This document shows positions 42,229-51,768 of a stretch of DNA of 64,000 bases, piece after piece (the first letter of the stretch is position 1; each line of letters begins with the position of its first letter). Source of the DNA: Roseburia faecis (GTDB lineage: Bacteria > Bacillota > Clostridia > Lachnospirales > Lachnospiraceae); the NCBI RefSeq assembly GCF_001406815.1, contig NZ_CVRR01000033.1:1-64000 (forward strand). Direction: 5' to 3'. Both the position numbers and the translations under genes were made by a program. The notes below the pieces were generated by a model that was given only the letters and a program-made list of their open reading frames with translations, did no database searches and was not told the DNA's origin.

Positions 42229-43563
42229 ATGGAGAAAAAAGATTTATTAGCAAATTACGCAGCATCAAAACAGAATATGTGTATTACGAATGATACGATC
42301 TCGGACGGATTGTTTCAGGAGTATGGGGTAAACAGAGGACTTCGCGATGTCAACGGAAAAGGTGTATTGACAGGTCTGACCCGTATTTCAAAGATTGTGT
42401 CCTTCAAAGATGAAAATGGAAAACAGGTGCCATGTGACGGTGAGTTATGGTATCGCGGATATAATGTAAAAACACTGATCAAATCCATTGGACCGAACGA
42501 ATTCGGCTTCGAGAAAGCAGCATATCTGCTGCTGTTTGGAGAACTTCCGGATCAGGCGCAGCTGGATGAATTCTGTGAGGTGCTCGGCAACAGCCGGACA
42601 CTTCCGACCAATTTTACCAGAGACGTTATTATGAAGGCGCCTTCTAAGGATATCATGAATTCCATGACACGAAGTATTCTGACACTTGCGGCCTATGATC
42701 CGTATACGACAGATTCTTCCATTGAGAACAATATCCGTCAGTGTATGCAGTTGATTGCCAATTTCCCGATGATCGCGGTATATGGATATCACGCATATAA
42801 TCATTATGAAAATGATTCGAGTATGTATATTCACCGACCGGACCCAAAGCTTTCCACGGCAGAGAATTTCCTTCGTATGTTGCGGCCGAATAAGCAGTAT
42901 ACACAGCTGGAGGCACAGGTGCTTGATGTGGCACTGATGCTTCATATGGAGCATGGCGGCGGTAATAACAGTACGTTTACCACCCGTGTGGTTACTTCTG
43001 CCGGTACGGATACATATTCTGCCATCGCTGCAGCAATGTCTTCCCTGAAAGGACCAAAGCATGGCGGTGCCAACATCAAAGTTATGCAGATGATGAATGA
43101 TATCCGGGAAAATGTGCATGACTGGAGCGATCGTGACGAGGTGAAGTCCTATCTTGGAAAGATGCTGGATGGACAGGTCTTTGATAAGAAGGGATTGATC
43201 TATGGTATGGGACATGCCGTGTATTCCCTGTCTGATCCGAGAGAGCGTGTGTTCCGCAGCTATGTGGAGCATCTCGCGGAGGCAAAAGGACGCCAGAAAG
43301 ACATGAACCTTTACAATATGATAGAAGAAGTGGCTCCGGAACTGATCGCAGAAAAGCGTCATATTTTCAAGGGTGTCAGCCCGAATGTGGATTTTTACAG
43401 TGGTTTCGTATATGAAATGCTTGGCATTCCGTCGGAATTGTATACACCATTGTTTGCCATTGCAAGAATTGCAGGATGGAGTGCACACCGGCTGGAGGAG
43501 CTGGTGGGATGCAACAAAATTATTCGTCCAGCATATAAGAGTGTCATGGAAGAACTGGAATAA
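42229..43563 (+). CDS. Citrate synthase
   Basis: 444 residues. Typical motifs: FYRGYN-like WYRGYNVKTL, the active-site His in MHMEHGGGNNS, GPKHGGANIKVM, the second His in YGMGHAVYSLSDPRE, and the Asp/Arg part NVDFYSGFVYEMLGIP. It condenses oxaloacetate and acetyl-CoA in the cytosol, here probably to supply 2-oxoglutarate and glutamate. The -10 TATAAT (42195-42200) is clear; the -35 is poor. It is monocistronic and the first core gene right of the mobile element. Confidence 0.95.
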   Translation: MEKKDLLANYAASKQNMCITNDTISDGLFQEYGVNRGLRDVNGKGVLTGLTRISKIVSFKDENGKQVPCDGELWYRGYNVKTLIKSIGPNEFGFEKAAYLLLFGELPDQAQLDEFCEVLGNSRTLPTNFTRDVIMKAPSKDIMNSMTRSILTLAAYDPYTTDSSIENNIRQCMQLIANFPMIAVYGYHAYNHYENDSSMYIHRPDPKLSTAENFLRMLRPNKQYTQLEAQVLDVALMLHMEHGGGNNSTFTTRVVTSAGTDTYSAIAAAMSSLKGPKHGGANIKVMQMMNDIRENVHDWSDRDEVKSYLGKMLDGQVFDKKGLIYGMGHAVYSLSDPRERVFRSYVEHLAEAKGRQKDMNLYNMIEEVAPELIAEKRHIFKGVSPNVDFYSGFVYEMLGIPSELYTPLFAIARIAGWSAHRLEELVGCNKIIRPAYKSVMEELE

Positions 43564-43663
43564 GATTATTACAGCGGACAGAATTGCATTTTATTTTGCT
43601 CTGTGCTAGTATGGAAACAGAAACTTTCGTGTGTTATAACTATAAAAGGGGAGAGGACTGATT

Positions 43664-45169
43664 ATGAAAATAAAAGAAAAATATTATCGCTTTGCGGAAA
43701 AAGGGCAGCAGATACAGAGAGTAAACCGTTTTTTTGTAACAGAATATCTGATTTTTTATGCATTTATTCTGTTTATGCTCTGGGCATCAAGAGCAAAAGG
43801 AGTACGTTCTTTGGGCTTTGCGGCATTTGTCAGTGTGATTGCAGTAGTCTCCGGAGGTGCATTGCTCATTGGATGGAAGCGGCGTCCGGAATCGGAGCGG
43901 CTGAGATATCTGGCACTGATCGGGTTATATCTCGTATCATTTTTCATGACTTTTGCATATACGGAGAGCTTTATCCGTTTTCTGGGACTGGCTCCTTTTA
44001 TCGGCTGTATTTTGTTTTTTGATCCGAAATATTCCAGAATCGGCGGCATCGGTTATCTTGTATTGAATGCGCTGACTGTCTTTGGTCAGATCCGTCAGCA
44101 GCCGGAAGGCGTAGCCGGGACAACCAATCTTGTACTGGATCTGCTGGCACTGGGGGTACTGGTATTTGCTGTGATCTTTACAACAAATGTGGCACAGAAA
44201 TTCAACCATGATACCCGGCACAGTGAACAGCAGGAGCAGCGGAAGCAGCAGGTAATTTTAGACGATGTGATCGGTGTGGCGGAAGAAGTGCGTAAGGGTA
44301 CGGAATCCGTGATGAAGATTGTCAATGATCTGAATGGATCGACAGAGGTGGTCAATGGTGCGATGAAAGATATTTCTTCCAGCACGCATAGCACGGCGGA
44401 AAATATCCAGACACAGACAACCATGACACAGGATATCCAGCATTCAATTGAGCAGACACTGGAAAGTTCCGAGAATATGGTAAAAGTGGCAAAGCAGTCC
44501 GGGGAACTGAATCAGAAGAGTATGGAGATCATGGAACATCTGAAGAAACAGTCCGCGGTAATCGCAGAGACAAACTCCGGAGTGGCAGATTCCATGAAAG
44601 CGTTACAGGAGCGTACCGAGGCAGTAAAGAGTATTGCAGATACCATCTTTTCCATTTCCAGTCAGACCAATCTGCTGGCGCTCAATGCTTCTATTGAGAG
44701 TGCCCGTGCAGGGGAAGCCGGAAAAGGGTTTGCTGTAGTGGCTGATGAAATCCGTCAGCTGGCAGAGAAAACCAGAAGTGAGACAGAAAGCATTGCACAG
44801 ATTCTGGATGAATTGTTTAAAAATGCAGAGGATGCAGCAACGGCGGTGAGCCGTTCGATTGAGGCTACCAATGCGCAGGATTCCATGATTGCGAAAGCGT
44901 CTGAGAGTTTTTCGGGAATGAATGAGAATGTCAATACACTGGTTCAGGAGATCGAAGGCATTGACGGCATGTTAAACCGTCTGTCGGATGCAAACAATCA
45001 GATTGTAGACAATATCAGTAATCTTTCTGCAACAACGGAAGAAGTGACGGCCTCTTCCGTACAGGTAGCGGATCTGTCAGTTGAGAATTTAAACTATGCC
45101 GAGCAGGCAAAACAGAAACTTGACAACGTGCTTGCGGTATCTCATGAACTGGATAAGTACATAAAGTAA
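43664..45169 (+). CDS. Methyl-accepting chemotaxis protein with small membrane domain
   Basis: 501 residues. Five or six hydrophobic segments in the first 175 residues form a membrane-embedded sensor with no large extracellular domain and no obvious HAMP. The cytoplasmic signalling domain has the hairpin tip [36 protein letters not shown] that contacts CheA/CheW. Methylation-type Glu/Gln helices flank it. GGGGAGAG precedes the ATG. It stands alone between citrate synthase and argJ and ends with a terminator at 45193. Confidence 0.9.
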   Translation: MKIKEKYYRFAEKGQQIQRVNRFFVTEYLIFYAFILFMLWASRAKGVRSLGFAAFVSVIAVVSGGALLIGWKRRPESERLRYLALIGLYLVSFFMTFAYTESFIRFLGLAPFIGCILFFDPKYSRIGGIGYLVLNALTVFGQIRQQPEGVAGTTNLVLDLLALGVLVFAVIFTTNVAQKFNHDTRHSEQQEQRKQQVILDDVIGVAEEVRKGTESVMKIVNDLNGSTEVVNGAMKDISSSTHSTAENIQTQTTMTQDIQHSIEQTLESSENMVKVAKQSGELNQKSMEIMEHLKKQSAVIAETNSGVADSMKALQERTEAVKSIADTIFSISSQTNLLALNASIESARAGEAGKGFAVVADEIRQLAEKTRSETESIAQILDELFKNAEDAATAVSRSIEATNAQDSMIAKASESFSGMNENVNTLVQEIEGIDGMLNRLSDANNQIVDNISNLSATTEEVTASSVQVADLSVENLNYAEQAKQKLDNVLAVSHELDKYIK

Positions 45170-45192
45170 ACAGATGGAATGAGATAAAGGTG

Positions 45193-45224
45193 CCTCAGCA
45201 GGAGAAATTCTGCTGAGGATTTTT
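45193..45224 (+). terminator. Intrinsic terminator after the chemotaxis receptor
   Basis: 9-bp stem CCTCAGCAG (45193-45201) / CTGCTGAGG (45210-45218) followed by ATTTTT. Confidence 0.9.
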
Positions 45225-45254
45225 ACTACTATAACTTAGAAGGAGATAAAAATT

Positions 45255-46487
45255 ATGAATGTAACAATGAAACAAGTCGAGGGCGGTGTATGTGCGGCTG
45301 CAGGATTTTCCGCAAACGGATTAAACTGTGGGTTAAATCCGGATCGGAACAAAAATGATCTGGCATTGATCTGGTCAGAGAAAGAGTGTACGGCAGCGGC
45401 TGTCTATACAACGAATAAAGTAAAGGGTGCACCAATCCTTGTGACAAAGAAACATCTGGCAGCAACCGGAAATAAGGCGAGGGCTGTTATTGTCAACAGT
45501 AAGAATGCCAATACCTGTAATGCAGACGGAGAAGAAAAGGCACAGATGATGTGTGATCTGGCTGCAGCAGAGCTGGGCATAAAGGCAGACGAGGTGATCG
45601 TGGCATCAACCGGTGTCATTGGACAGAAGCTTCCGATTGAACCGATCCGTGATCATGTGCAGGAGCTGGCACGCGGACTTTCTCCACAGAATCATGGAAA
45701 AGCAGCAAATGCCATCATGACAACCGATACCTATGCCAAGGAGACCGCGGTTTCTTTTACGCTTGACGGGAAGACCTGTACGGTTGGCGGTATGGCAAAG
45801 GGAAGTGGCATGATCCATCCGAATATGGCTACCACGTTAAATTTTGTTACAACCGATGTTGCGATTTCCTCAGAAATGATCCAGAAAGCACTTTCTGAGA
45901 TTGTAAAGGTGACATACAATTGTCTGAGCATTGATGGAGATACTTCTACCAATGATATGGTCAGTATTCTGGCAAACGGCATGGCAGAAAATACGCCAGT
46001 CACAGCAGAGGGAGAGGATTATGATACGTTCCGTCAGGCGCTGTATCAGGTACTCATGACGCTGACCAAGATGCTTGCCAAGGACGGTGAGGGAGCATCG
46101 AAGATGCTGGAGTGTACCTGTAGCGGTGCGCCGGATCAGGATACCGCAATCATTATTGCAAAGAGTGTGATCCGTTCCCCACTGTTTAAGTGTGCAATGT
46201 TTGGGGAAGATGCCAACTGGGGACGTATTTTATGTGCAATCGGTTATGCGGATGCGGAGTTTGATATCAACAAAGTGGATGTGGATCTGGCATCGTCCAA
46301 GGGAACCATTGCCGTATGCAGAAATGCTGCCGGTGTAGATTTCTCTGAGGAGAAAGCAAAAGAAATCTTAGAGGAAGATGAAATTTATATCAATATTGAT
46401 CTGCATCAGGGAGAGGCATCTGCCAAAGCCTGGGGATGTGATCTGACGTATGATTATGTAAAAATTAATGGAGATTATAGGAGCTAG
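45255..46487 (+). CDS. argJ: Bifunctional ornithine acetyltransferase/N-acetylglutamate synthase
   Basis: 410 residues, usual length for ArgJ. It makes N-acetylglutamate and recycles the acetyl group from N-acetylornithine in arginine synthesis. The self-cleavage region is visible as KGSGMIHPNMATTLNF, where the chain is cut before the Thr that becomes the nucleophile. Oxyanion-type TGVIGQ and the C-terminal GEDANWGRILCAIGYA are conserved. AGAAGGAGA precedes the ATG. proC starts 7 bp after its stop, so both are one operon linking glutamate to arginine and proline. Confidence 0.95.
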   Translation: MNVTMKQVEGGVCAAAGFSANGLNCGLNPDRNKNDLALIWSEKECTAAAVYTTNKVKGAPILVTKKHLAATGNKARAVIVNSKNANTCNADGEEKAQMMCDLAAAELGIKADEVIVASTGVIGQKLPIEPIRDHVQELARGLSPQNHGKAANAIMTTDTYAKETAVSFTLDGKTCTVGGMAKGSGMIHPNMATTLNFVTTDVAISSEMIQKALSEIVKVTYNCLSIDGDTSTNDMVSILANGMAENTPVTAEGEDYDTFRQALYQVLMTLTKMLAKDGEGASKMLECTCSGAPDQDTAIIIAKSVIRSPLFKCAMFGEDANWGRILCAIGYADAEFDINKVDVDLASSKGTIAVCRNAAGVDFSEEKAKEILEEDEIYINIDLHQGEASAKAWGCDLTYDYVKINGDYRS

Positions 46488-46494
46488 ATAGAAC

Positions 46495-47295
46495 ATGGAA
46501 AAGAAAATCGGTTTTATCGGCTGTGGAAATATGGGAACAGCCATGATACAGGGAATTTTGGAATCCGGAAAATGCCCTCCGCAGGAGATGATGATTTCCT
46601 GTCGTACGAAGAAAACGCTGGAAGAAAAGAAAGCACAGTTCGGAGTGCAGATCAGTACGGACAACCGGGATGTGGCAGCATTTGCAGACATTTTGTTTGT
46701 GGCAGTAAAGCCACAGTTTTATGCCGAAGTGTTAGAGGAAATCAAGGATCTTCTTACAGAAGAGCAGATTCTGGTATCCATCGCGCCGGGAAAGACACTG
46801 GTATGGTTTGATGAAGTGCTCGGACGAAATTTAAAAGTGATTCGTACGATGCCGAATACCCCATCTATGGTCAAAGAAGGCATGATGGGTATGTGTGCGG
46901 GAGCACGTGTGACGGATGAGGATATGGCTCTGGTGCGGGATCTCTGCAGTGGATTTTCACAGACGGAAGTCATTTCGGAGCATCTGATGGATGTGGTTAC
47001 TGCCGTCAGCGGAAGCTCTCCGGCCTATGTATTTATGTTTATTGAAGCCATGGCAGATGCAGCAGTGGCTGGTGGAATGCCGAGACAGCAGGCGTACAAA
47101 TTTGCCGCACAGGCGGTACTTGGAAGTGCAAAGATGGTTCTTGAGACGGGAAAACATCCGGGAGAACTTAAAGATATGGTATGCTCTCCGGCAGGAACCA
47201 CCATTCAGGCAGTGCGTGTGCTGGAGGAAAAAGGCATGCGCAGCAGCGTGATCGAGGCAATGATGAAGTGCCTGGATATCTCCCGCAATATGTAA
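46495..47295 (+). CDS. proC: Pyrroline-5-carboxylate reductase
   Basis: 266 residues. Rossmann-type NADPH-binding start KIGFIGCGNMGTAMIQG, then VKPQFY, IRTMPNTPSMVKEGM, and the family signature AVSGSSPAYVFMFIEAMADAAV through GKHPGELKDMVCSPAGTTI. It makes the last step of proline synthesis. It is the second gene of the argJ-proC operon. Confidence 0.95.
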   Translation: MEKKIGFIGCGNMGTAMIQGILESGKCPPQEMMISCRTKKTLEEKKAQFGVQISTDNRDVAAFADILFVAVKPQFYAEVLEEIKDLLTEEQILVSIAPGKTLVWFDEVLGRNLKVIRTMPNTPSMVKEGMMGMCAGARVTDEDMALVRDLCSGFSQTEVISEHLMDVVTAVSGSSPAYVFMFIEAMADAAVAGGMPRQQAYKFAAQAVLGSAKMVLETGKHPGELKDMVCSPAGTTIQAVRVLEEKGMRSSVIEAMMKCLDISRNM

Positions 47296-47305
47296 AACCG
47301 TTTAC

Positions 47306-47334
47306 TTGCTTTTTCTGTTGAAAATGTGTAGAAT
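47306..47334 (+). promoter_or_regulatory. Promoter of the 47368 gene
   Basis: -35 TTGCTT (47306-47311), 17-bp spacer, -10 TAGAAT (47329-47334), about 34 bp before the start codon. Confidence 0.7.
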
Positions 47335-47367
47335 AGAACCATCAACAGATTTAGGAGAGAAGGAAAT

Positions 47368-47613
47368 ATGAGTCAGGCAAAGGTAGATAAATATAAGAAA
47401 GAAAAAGCCAATCGTAAAAAAGAGATGGCAAAGCAGAAAACGGAAAAAATCATTGGTATCATCTGTGGATGTGCAATTTTAGTTGCCATCGTTGGATGGG
47501 CCGGTTATACCGGATACAATTATTATGAGGATAATAAGCCGGCACAGACGTATTATACCAATACTTCTGCAGTGTCCAGCTACGTGAGTGGATTAAACAC
47601 AGAGGCACAATAA
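47368..47613 (+). CDS. Small single-pass membrane protein
   Basis: 81 residues. A strongly basic N-terminus (residues 5-27, Lys/Arg-rich with KEKANRKKEMAKQK), one transmembrane segment (about 28-50, IIGIICGCAILVAIVGWAGY) and a short polar Tyr/Asn/Ser-rich tail outside. GGAGAGAAGG precedes the ATG and it has its own promoter. Function unknown; such proteins are common in Lachnospiraceae. Confidence 0.8.
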   Translation: MSQAKVDKYKKEKANRKKEMAKQKTEKIIGIICGCAILVAIVGWAGYTGYNYYEDNKPAQTYYTNTSAVSSYVSGLNTEAQ

Positions 47614-47641
47614 GATCTGCTTATCAGATATTTGCATGTGG

Positions 47642-47664
47642 GGCATCACCGATCGGGTGATGCC
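47642..47664. terminator. Bidirectional terminator
   Basis: GGCATCACC (47642-47650) / GGTGATGCC (47656-47664) followed by TTTT, between two convergent genes; the stop codon of the minus-strand gene lies inside the stem. Confidence 0.85.
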
Positions 47665-48089
47665 TTTTCCAATGCCTCGGATACTGCACCGATGAGCAGA
47701 CGACAGGTATACTGGTTGTTTTTGGAATATGTAAGATCCGTAAGGGACTGGCTGGAAATAATCTGTTTTGCCAGTTCATCGAGCGTAGGACGGACCAATG
47801 GGTACATGGTTTCTACAGTTTCATCCAGATGAACCATGGTGATTTCGTTGATATGGTCTTCGTCGACAGATACCTGCACATCGAACGGATTTCCGTCAAT
47901 CATGACAGAAGAGGTATAGACACCCGGAACGTACATGGTTTCTACCGCTTCTTTGTCTGCGGACTGTTTGCGGGAACTGCCGAGCAGGATTCCAAGAAAG
48001 ATCACAAGCAGGATACCAAGTCCTGTGACAATACCTGCAAACACAAGTTTTTTCATATGAAGAACGACAATTCTGGTTTTTGCACTCAT
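47646..48089 (-). CDS. Membrane-anchored FMN-binding-domain-like protein
   Basis: 147 residues. One N-terminal transmembrane segment (about 13-37), then a domain with PGVYTSSVMIDGNPFDVQVSVDEDHINEITMVHLDETV, the usual pattern of FMN_bind domains (covalent FMN attached to a Ser/Thr). The expected S-G-A-T attachment motif is not present in standard form (LIGAVSEA near the end is the equivalent place), so flavin binding is uncertain. GGAGGTAACAA precedes ATG 48089. Confidence 0.65.
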   Translation of the reverse strand: MSAKTRIVVLHMKKLVFAGIVTGLGILLVIFLGILLGSSRKQSADKEAVETMYVPGVYTSSVMIDGNPFDVQVSVDEDHINEITMVHLDETVETMYPLVRPTLDELAKQIISSQSLTDLTYSKNNQYTCRLLIGAVSEALEKASPDR

Positions 48090-48208
48090 TTGTTACCTCC
48101 ATTTCCAGCTTTGGTATATTCTATGCAGGGAATATCTATTCATGCGTTTAATTTTAAACTTCCCATTGGTATAAATTTTTCAAAATGTATAAAAAATTCA
48201 AAAAGTGG

Positions 48209-48237
48209 TTGACAGAAGAGCATGTATCTGTTATTAT
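48209..48237 (+). promoter_or_regulatory. Promoter of the tRNA-Gly pair
   Basis: -35 TTGACA (48209-48214), 17-bp spacer, -10 TATTAT (48232-48237); strong consensus, as expected for a stable RNA operon. Confidence 0.88.
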
Positions 48238-48268
48238 CTTATCTGTGCTCACGAGAGAGCTTACATAT

Positions 48269-48341
48269 GCGATAGTGGCGTAGTTGGTAACGCGCGACCT
48301 TGCCAAGGTCGAGACCGCGGGTTCGAGCCCCGTCTATCGCT
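48269..48341 (+). tRNA. tRNA-Gly (GCC)
   Basis: 73 nt. Acceptor stem GCGATAG/CTATCGC with discriminator T; anticodon arm CGACC-TTGCCAA-GGTCG gives anticodon GCC; T arm GCGGG-TTCGAGC-CCCGT. CCA is not encoded. Confidence 0.97.
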
Positions 48342-48364
48342 CTCAAAAGTAAATATTTGCATAT

Positions 48365-48437
48365 GCGATAGTGGCGTAGTTGGTAACGCGCGACCTTGCC
48401 AAGGTCGAGACCGCGGGTTCGAGCCCCGTCTATCGCT
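48365..48437 (+). tRNA. tRNA-Gly (GCC), second copy
   Basis: Sequence identical to the tRNA at 48269-48341, 23 bp downstream and on the same transcript. Confidence 0.97.
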
Positions 48438-48601
48438 CTTGAAAAAGCAGCTGGAAACATAGAGGATATGGGTTCGGCTGTTTTTCTTTTATCATTCCGC
48501 AGGTTTTGTCTATTGTAAAAAGGACGCGTTTTATTTATAATAAAGGCAGGGGTAAAAGAGGGGCAAAAACAAATGAAAACGAGGTTTGGGAGGTGCATCA
48601 G

Positions 48602-49081
48602 ATGAAGAGTGCAAGATCGTTTAAAGAGTTCGAAGCACTGAATGGAATCAGCATGGAGGAGGTACTGACAGTGTTTGAGGCAGTGTCAGAAGCATTTCCG
48701 ATGATTGTGGCAGCAAATCTTACAAAAAATACATATACCATGATCAAGGATGACGGATTTCTGGCAAATGACATGCCGAGCAGTGGAAAATATGATGATC
48801 TGATTGATGTCGGGGTGGAAAACATACACCCGAATTACCAGCGTGCGTTTCTGGACAATTTCTCCAGGGAACGTCTGTTACAGATGCTGGGGCAGGGACG
48901 GAAAGAAGTCTGCGTCAAGCTGTATCAGAAGGGACGGGGAGATCGCTATCAGTGGGTATCTACACATGTGATCCGTGTGAGGGACAAAGATGGGGATGTG
49001 TGTCACGTCTGCATTAATAAATTTCTGGACGAATGCAGCAGTTGTGGAGAACAGCAGAGAGTCTGCCGTGCTCCGTACTGA
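48602..49081 (+). CDS. PAS-like sensory domain protein
   Basis: 159 residues. A single domain of alpha/beta type with the layout of PAS/PAC modules found in Lachnospiraceae signalling proteins (VAANLTKNTYTMIKDDGF near 40, YQWVSTHVIRVRDKDGDVCHVCI near 125). No kinase, GGDEF or other output domain follows, so the protein is a free-standing sensor or a truncated signalling protein. The Cys-rich C-terminus (CSSCGEQQRVC) is unusual. GGGAGGTG precedes ATG 48602. Confidence 0.65.
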   Translation: MKSARSFKEFEALNGISMEEVLTVFEAVSEAFPMIVAANLTKNTYTMIKDDGFLANDMPSSGKYDDLIDVGVENIHPNYQRAFLDNFSRERLLQMLGQGRKEVCVKLYQKGRGDRYQWVSTHVIRVRDKDGDVCHVCINKFLDECSSCGEQQRVCRAPY

Positions 49082-49083
49082 AT

Positions 49084-49797
49084 TTATTCCTTGTCGTTCT
49101 CGGAACCGCTGCCTGTTTTATTGCGGGAGCGGTAAAAGAAAAATCCGCAGATGGACAGGGCGATCATGACGGCAAACATCAGAATGACAAATGTGTAATC
49201 CGCTTTGTTTAATGCGTTGCCGCTTAAGACAGAAAGAAAGATTGCCGGCATACGGCCAACTGCACAGATAATGATCCAGTGGGAAAGCTTTATGTCGGTC
49301 AGTCCGACGAGATAAGATAACAGGTCTTTGGGAGTTCCGGGTATGAGGAAGAGCAGAAAAATGATGCTCTCCGAACGCCTGGAACTTTTTAATATTTTTA
49401 CAGATTCTATTTTTTCACGGCTTACAAACAATTCCACAAACTTCATGCCGAAACGGCGCACAAACAGAAAGATGATGACGCTTGCAGTTGTCATGGCAAA
49501 ATCACAGATCAGTGTACCACGGATTACCCCGAAAGCGTATCCGGCACCAATTTCAAAAGGACCACCGGGAATTACCGCAAGGAGTACCTGCAGGATGTTC
49601 ATTCCAATAAAACCAAGGACTCCCCATATTCCTTTGTCATTGACCCAGACACGGAATTGTTTGGGATCCGATACAAAATGAACCAGGGGACGCCCGATAA
49701 AATATCCGATCAGGATTACAAAAACAATGGTAATGATAGCCAGTATCCGTTTGATTTGTTTTGTCTTTTTCTCGTTGTGATTATCCAAGTCGAACAC
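49084..49797 (-). CDS. TVP38/TMEM64-family (VTT domain) membrane protein
   Basis: 237 residues with five to six transmembrane segments. The VTT core is visible: GVLGFIGMNILQVLLAVIPGGPFEIGAGYAFG, then FLVRRFG and FLLFLIPGTPKDLLSYLVGLTDI, the conserved re-entrant G-x-P motifs. Members of the DedA/VTT superfamily move lipids across membranes; the substrate here is unknown. The gene is convergent with the PAS protein gene (2 bp between stops). Confidence 0.88.
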   Translation of the reverse strand: MFDLDNHNEKKTKQIKRILAIITIVFVILIGYFIGRPLVHFVSDPKQFRVWVNDKGIWGVLGFIGMNILQVLLAVIPGGPFEIGAGYAFGVIRGTLICDFAMTTASVIIFLFVRRFGMKFVELFVSREKIESVKILKSSRRSESIIFLLFLIPGTPKDLLSYLVGLTDIKLSHWIIICAVGRMPAIFLSVLSGNALNKADYTFVILMFAVMIALSICGFFFYRSRNKTGSGSENDKE

Positions 49798-49872
49798 CTC
49801 CTATTTTAAGTTCGTTCTAACCGTAACTATAGGCTTTGGGTGAAAACTTGTCAATTCTTATCGGAAAATCAT

Positions 49873-49900
49873 TTGCTTTTACCGGTAAAATTCTTATAAT
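49873..49900 (+). promoter_or_regulatory. Promoter of dus
   Basis: -35 TTGCTT (49873-49878), 16-bp spacer, -10 TATAAT (49895-49900), 20 bp before the start codon. Confidence 0.75.
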
Positions 49901-49920
49901 AGAAAAATGGAGGGAAAATT

Positions 49921-50835
49921 ATGTTATTTTATCTTGCTCCGATGGAGGGAATTACGGGATATATTGTGCGCAATGCTTATGCACATTATTTTCCATATAT
50001 AGATAAATATTTTACACCGTTTATCCCGGCAGCAAAAAAAATGAGCAAAAAAATAAAGCGGGATCTGGCAGCGGAAAATAATGAGCAGATCCGGCTGGTG
50101 CCGCAGCTGATCGGAAACCGTGCCGATGAATTTCTGATGATGATTCGGCAGCTGGAAGATCTGGGATTTACCAGTGTCAATCTTAATTTTGGCTGTCCGT
50201 CCGGAACCGTTGTCTCGAAAAGAAAAGGGGCCGGATTTCTGGCAGATCCGAAAGAACTGGAAATGTTGCTGGAAGAAGTGCTGGAGAAAAGTCCGCTTGC
50301 GGTATCGGTAAAGACCAGAGTCGGAATCAAAGACCCGGATGAGTGGGAAGCTCTCTGCGGTGTCTATGTAAAGTTTCCGCTGGAAGAACTGATTATTCAT
50401 CCGCGCCTGCAGAACGATTATTACAGCGGAACACCGCGGATGGAAACATTTGCCCGTGCTCTGGAGCAGATCCATGTGCCGCTCTGTTACAATGGAGATA
50501 TATGCAGTGTGGAAGATTATAAGAAAGTGACAGCTGCTTTCCCAGCTATTGATCGCATCATGATCGGCAGGGGATTACTGGAAAATCCCGGACTGGTCGG
50601 AGAAATCAAAGGAAACCCACCGGCAGATAAAGCCAGGCTGCGGGCGTTCCATGATGAAATTTTAGAGGGATGTCTGGATACTTTCCGTGCGGAAAAAGAT
50701 GTCGTTTTTCATTTGAAAGAAATCTGGTTTTATCTGACAAAGTCATTTCCGGACAGAGAGAAATATTTAAAGCTGATCCGGAAATGCCAGTCTCTGCAGG
50801 AGTATAAACTGATAGTACAGCAGATTTTCTCATAG
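49921..50835 (+). CDS. dus: tRNA-dihydrouridine synthase
   Basis: 304 residues. FMN-dependent TIM barrel: LAPMEGITGY at the N-terminus, NLNFGCPSGTV with the catalytic Cys, VSVKTRVGI, LIIHPRLQ (His), CYNGDI and RIMIGRGLLENP. It reduces uridines in the D loop of tRNAs. Which of the Dus subfamilies (DusA, B or C type) is not clear, and the protein is slightly shorter than most DusB. AATGGAGGG lies before the ATG. Confidence 0.93.
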   Translation: MLFYLAPMEGITGYIVRNAYAHYFPYIDKYFTPFIPAAKKMSKKIKRDLAAENNEQIRLVPQLIGNRADEFLMMIRQLEDLGFTSVNLNFGCPSGTVVSKRKGAGFLADPKELEMLLEEVLEKSPLAVSVKTRVGIKDPDEWEALCGVYVKFPLEELIIHPRLQNDYYSGTPRMETFARALEQIHVPLCYNGDICSVEDYKKVTAAFPAIDRIMIGRGLLENPGLVGEIKGNPPADKARLRAFHDEILEGCLDTFRAEKDVVFHLKEIWFYLTKSFPDREKYLKLIRKCQSLQEYKLIVQQIFS

Positions 50836-50860
50836 ACATTTTGATAGAATAAGGTATAAT
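50833..50860 (+). promoter_or_regulatory. Promoter of thyA-folA
   Basis: -35 TAGACA (50833-50838), 16-bp spacer, -10 TATAAT (50855-50860), about 40 bp before thyA; the -35 touches the dus stop codon. Confidence 0.7.
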
Positions 50861-50899
50861 GAAAAGTAAAAGTCCAGGACAAGAGATAGGGGATTAACA

Positions 50900-51748
50900 A
50901 TGAGTTTAGCAGATAAAATATTTGTAACTATGTGTCAGGATATTCTGGAGAACGGGACAAGTACCGAGGGCGAAAAGGTACGACCGCACTGGGAGGATGG
51001 TACAAGTGCCTATACGATCAAAAAATTCGGTGTGGTGAACCGTTATGATCTGTCGAAAGAGTTTCCGGCAATCACACTGCGCAAGACGGCAATCAAGACA
51101 TGTACGGAGGAAATGCTGTGGATCTGGCAGCGCAAATCCAACAATATCCATGATTTGAACAGTACCGTCTGGGATGAATGGGCAGATGAAAACGGTTCCA
51201 TCGGAAAAGCGTACGGCTATCAGCTGGCACAGAAACATCAGTATCGTGAGGGAATGATGGATCAGGTGGACCGGGTAATTTATGATCTGAAGAATAATCC
51301 GTTCAGCCGCCGGATTCTGACCAATATTTATGTGCATCAGGATCTGCATGAGATGAATCTGTATCCGTGTGCATACAGTATGACCTTTAATGTGACACAG
51401 AAACAGGGAGATGACAAACTGACTTTAAATGCAATTTTGAATCAGCGTTCGCAGGATGTGCTTACTGCAAATAACTGGAATGTATGCCAGTATGCGGTGC
51501 TGATGCATATGCTGGCACAGGTGTGTGACATGAAAGTGGGAGAACTGGTACATGTCATTGCGGACGCACATATCTATGACCGGCATGTGGAACTGGTAAA
51601 AGAGCTGATCACGCGCCAGCAGCATCCGGCACCGAAATTCTGGCTGAATCCGGAGATTAAAGATTTTTATCAGTTTACACCGGATGATATCAAAGTGACC
51701 GATTATGTGACCGGTCCGCAGATCAAAAACATTCCGGTGGCAATATAG
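50900..51748 (+). CDS. thyA: Thymidylate synthase
   Basis: 282 residues. It methylates dUMP to dTMP with methylenetetrahydrofolate. The active-site Cys is in NLYPCAYSMTF (a variant of the usual PCH), followed by LNAILNQRSQDVLTANNWNVCQYA for folate and dUMP binding and HVIADAHIYDRHVEL. Length agrees with the ThyA family. The dihydrofolate reductase that regenerates its cofactor is encoded 20 bp downstream. Confidence 0.95.
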   Translation: MSLADKIFVTMCQDILENGTSTEGEKVRPHWEDGTSAYTIKKFGVVNRYDLSKEFPAITLRKTAIKTCTEEMLWIWQRKSNNIHDLNSTVWDEWADENGSIGKAYGYQLAQKHQYREGMMDQVDRVIYDLKNNPFSRRILTNIYVHQDLHEMNLYPCAYSMTFNVTQKQGDDKLTLNAILNQRSQDVLTANNWNVCQYAVLMHMLAQVCDMKVGELVHVIADAHIYDRHVELVKELITRQQHPAPKFWLNPEIKDFYQFTPDDIKVTDYVTGPQIKNIPVAI

Positions 51749-51768
51749 CAGTCAGGAGGGAGAAAACC

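Noticed and set aside
42445-43488. 347-codon minus-strand frame inside citrate synthase
   Set aside because: Long only because of codon bias on the coding strand; His/Ile/Arg-rich shadow of the real gene.
43593-44060. Frames on both strands at the start of the chemotaxis receptor gene
   Set aside because: Shadows of the 43664 gene; they contain hydrophobic codons in the wrong frame and lack ribosome binding sites.
48241-48440. Short direct repeats suggestive of a CRISPR or repeat array
   Set aside because: They are the two identical tRNA-Gly genes. No CRISPR array or cas gene was seen in the window.
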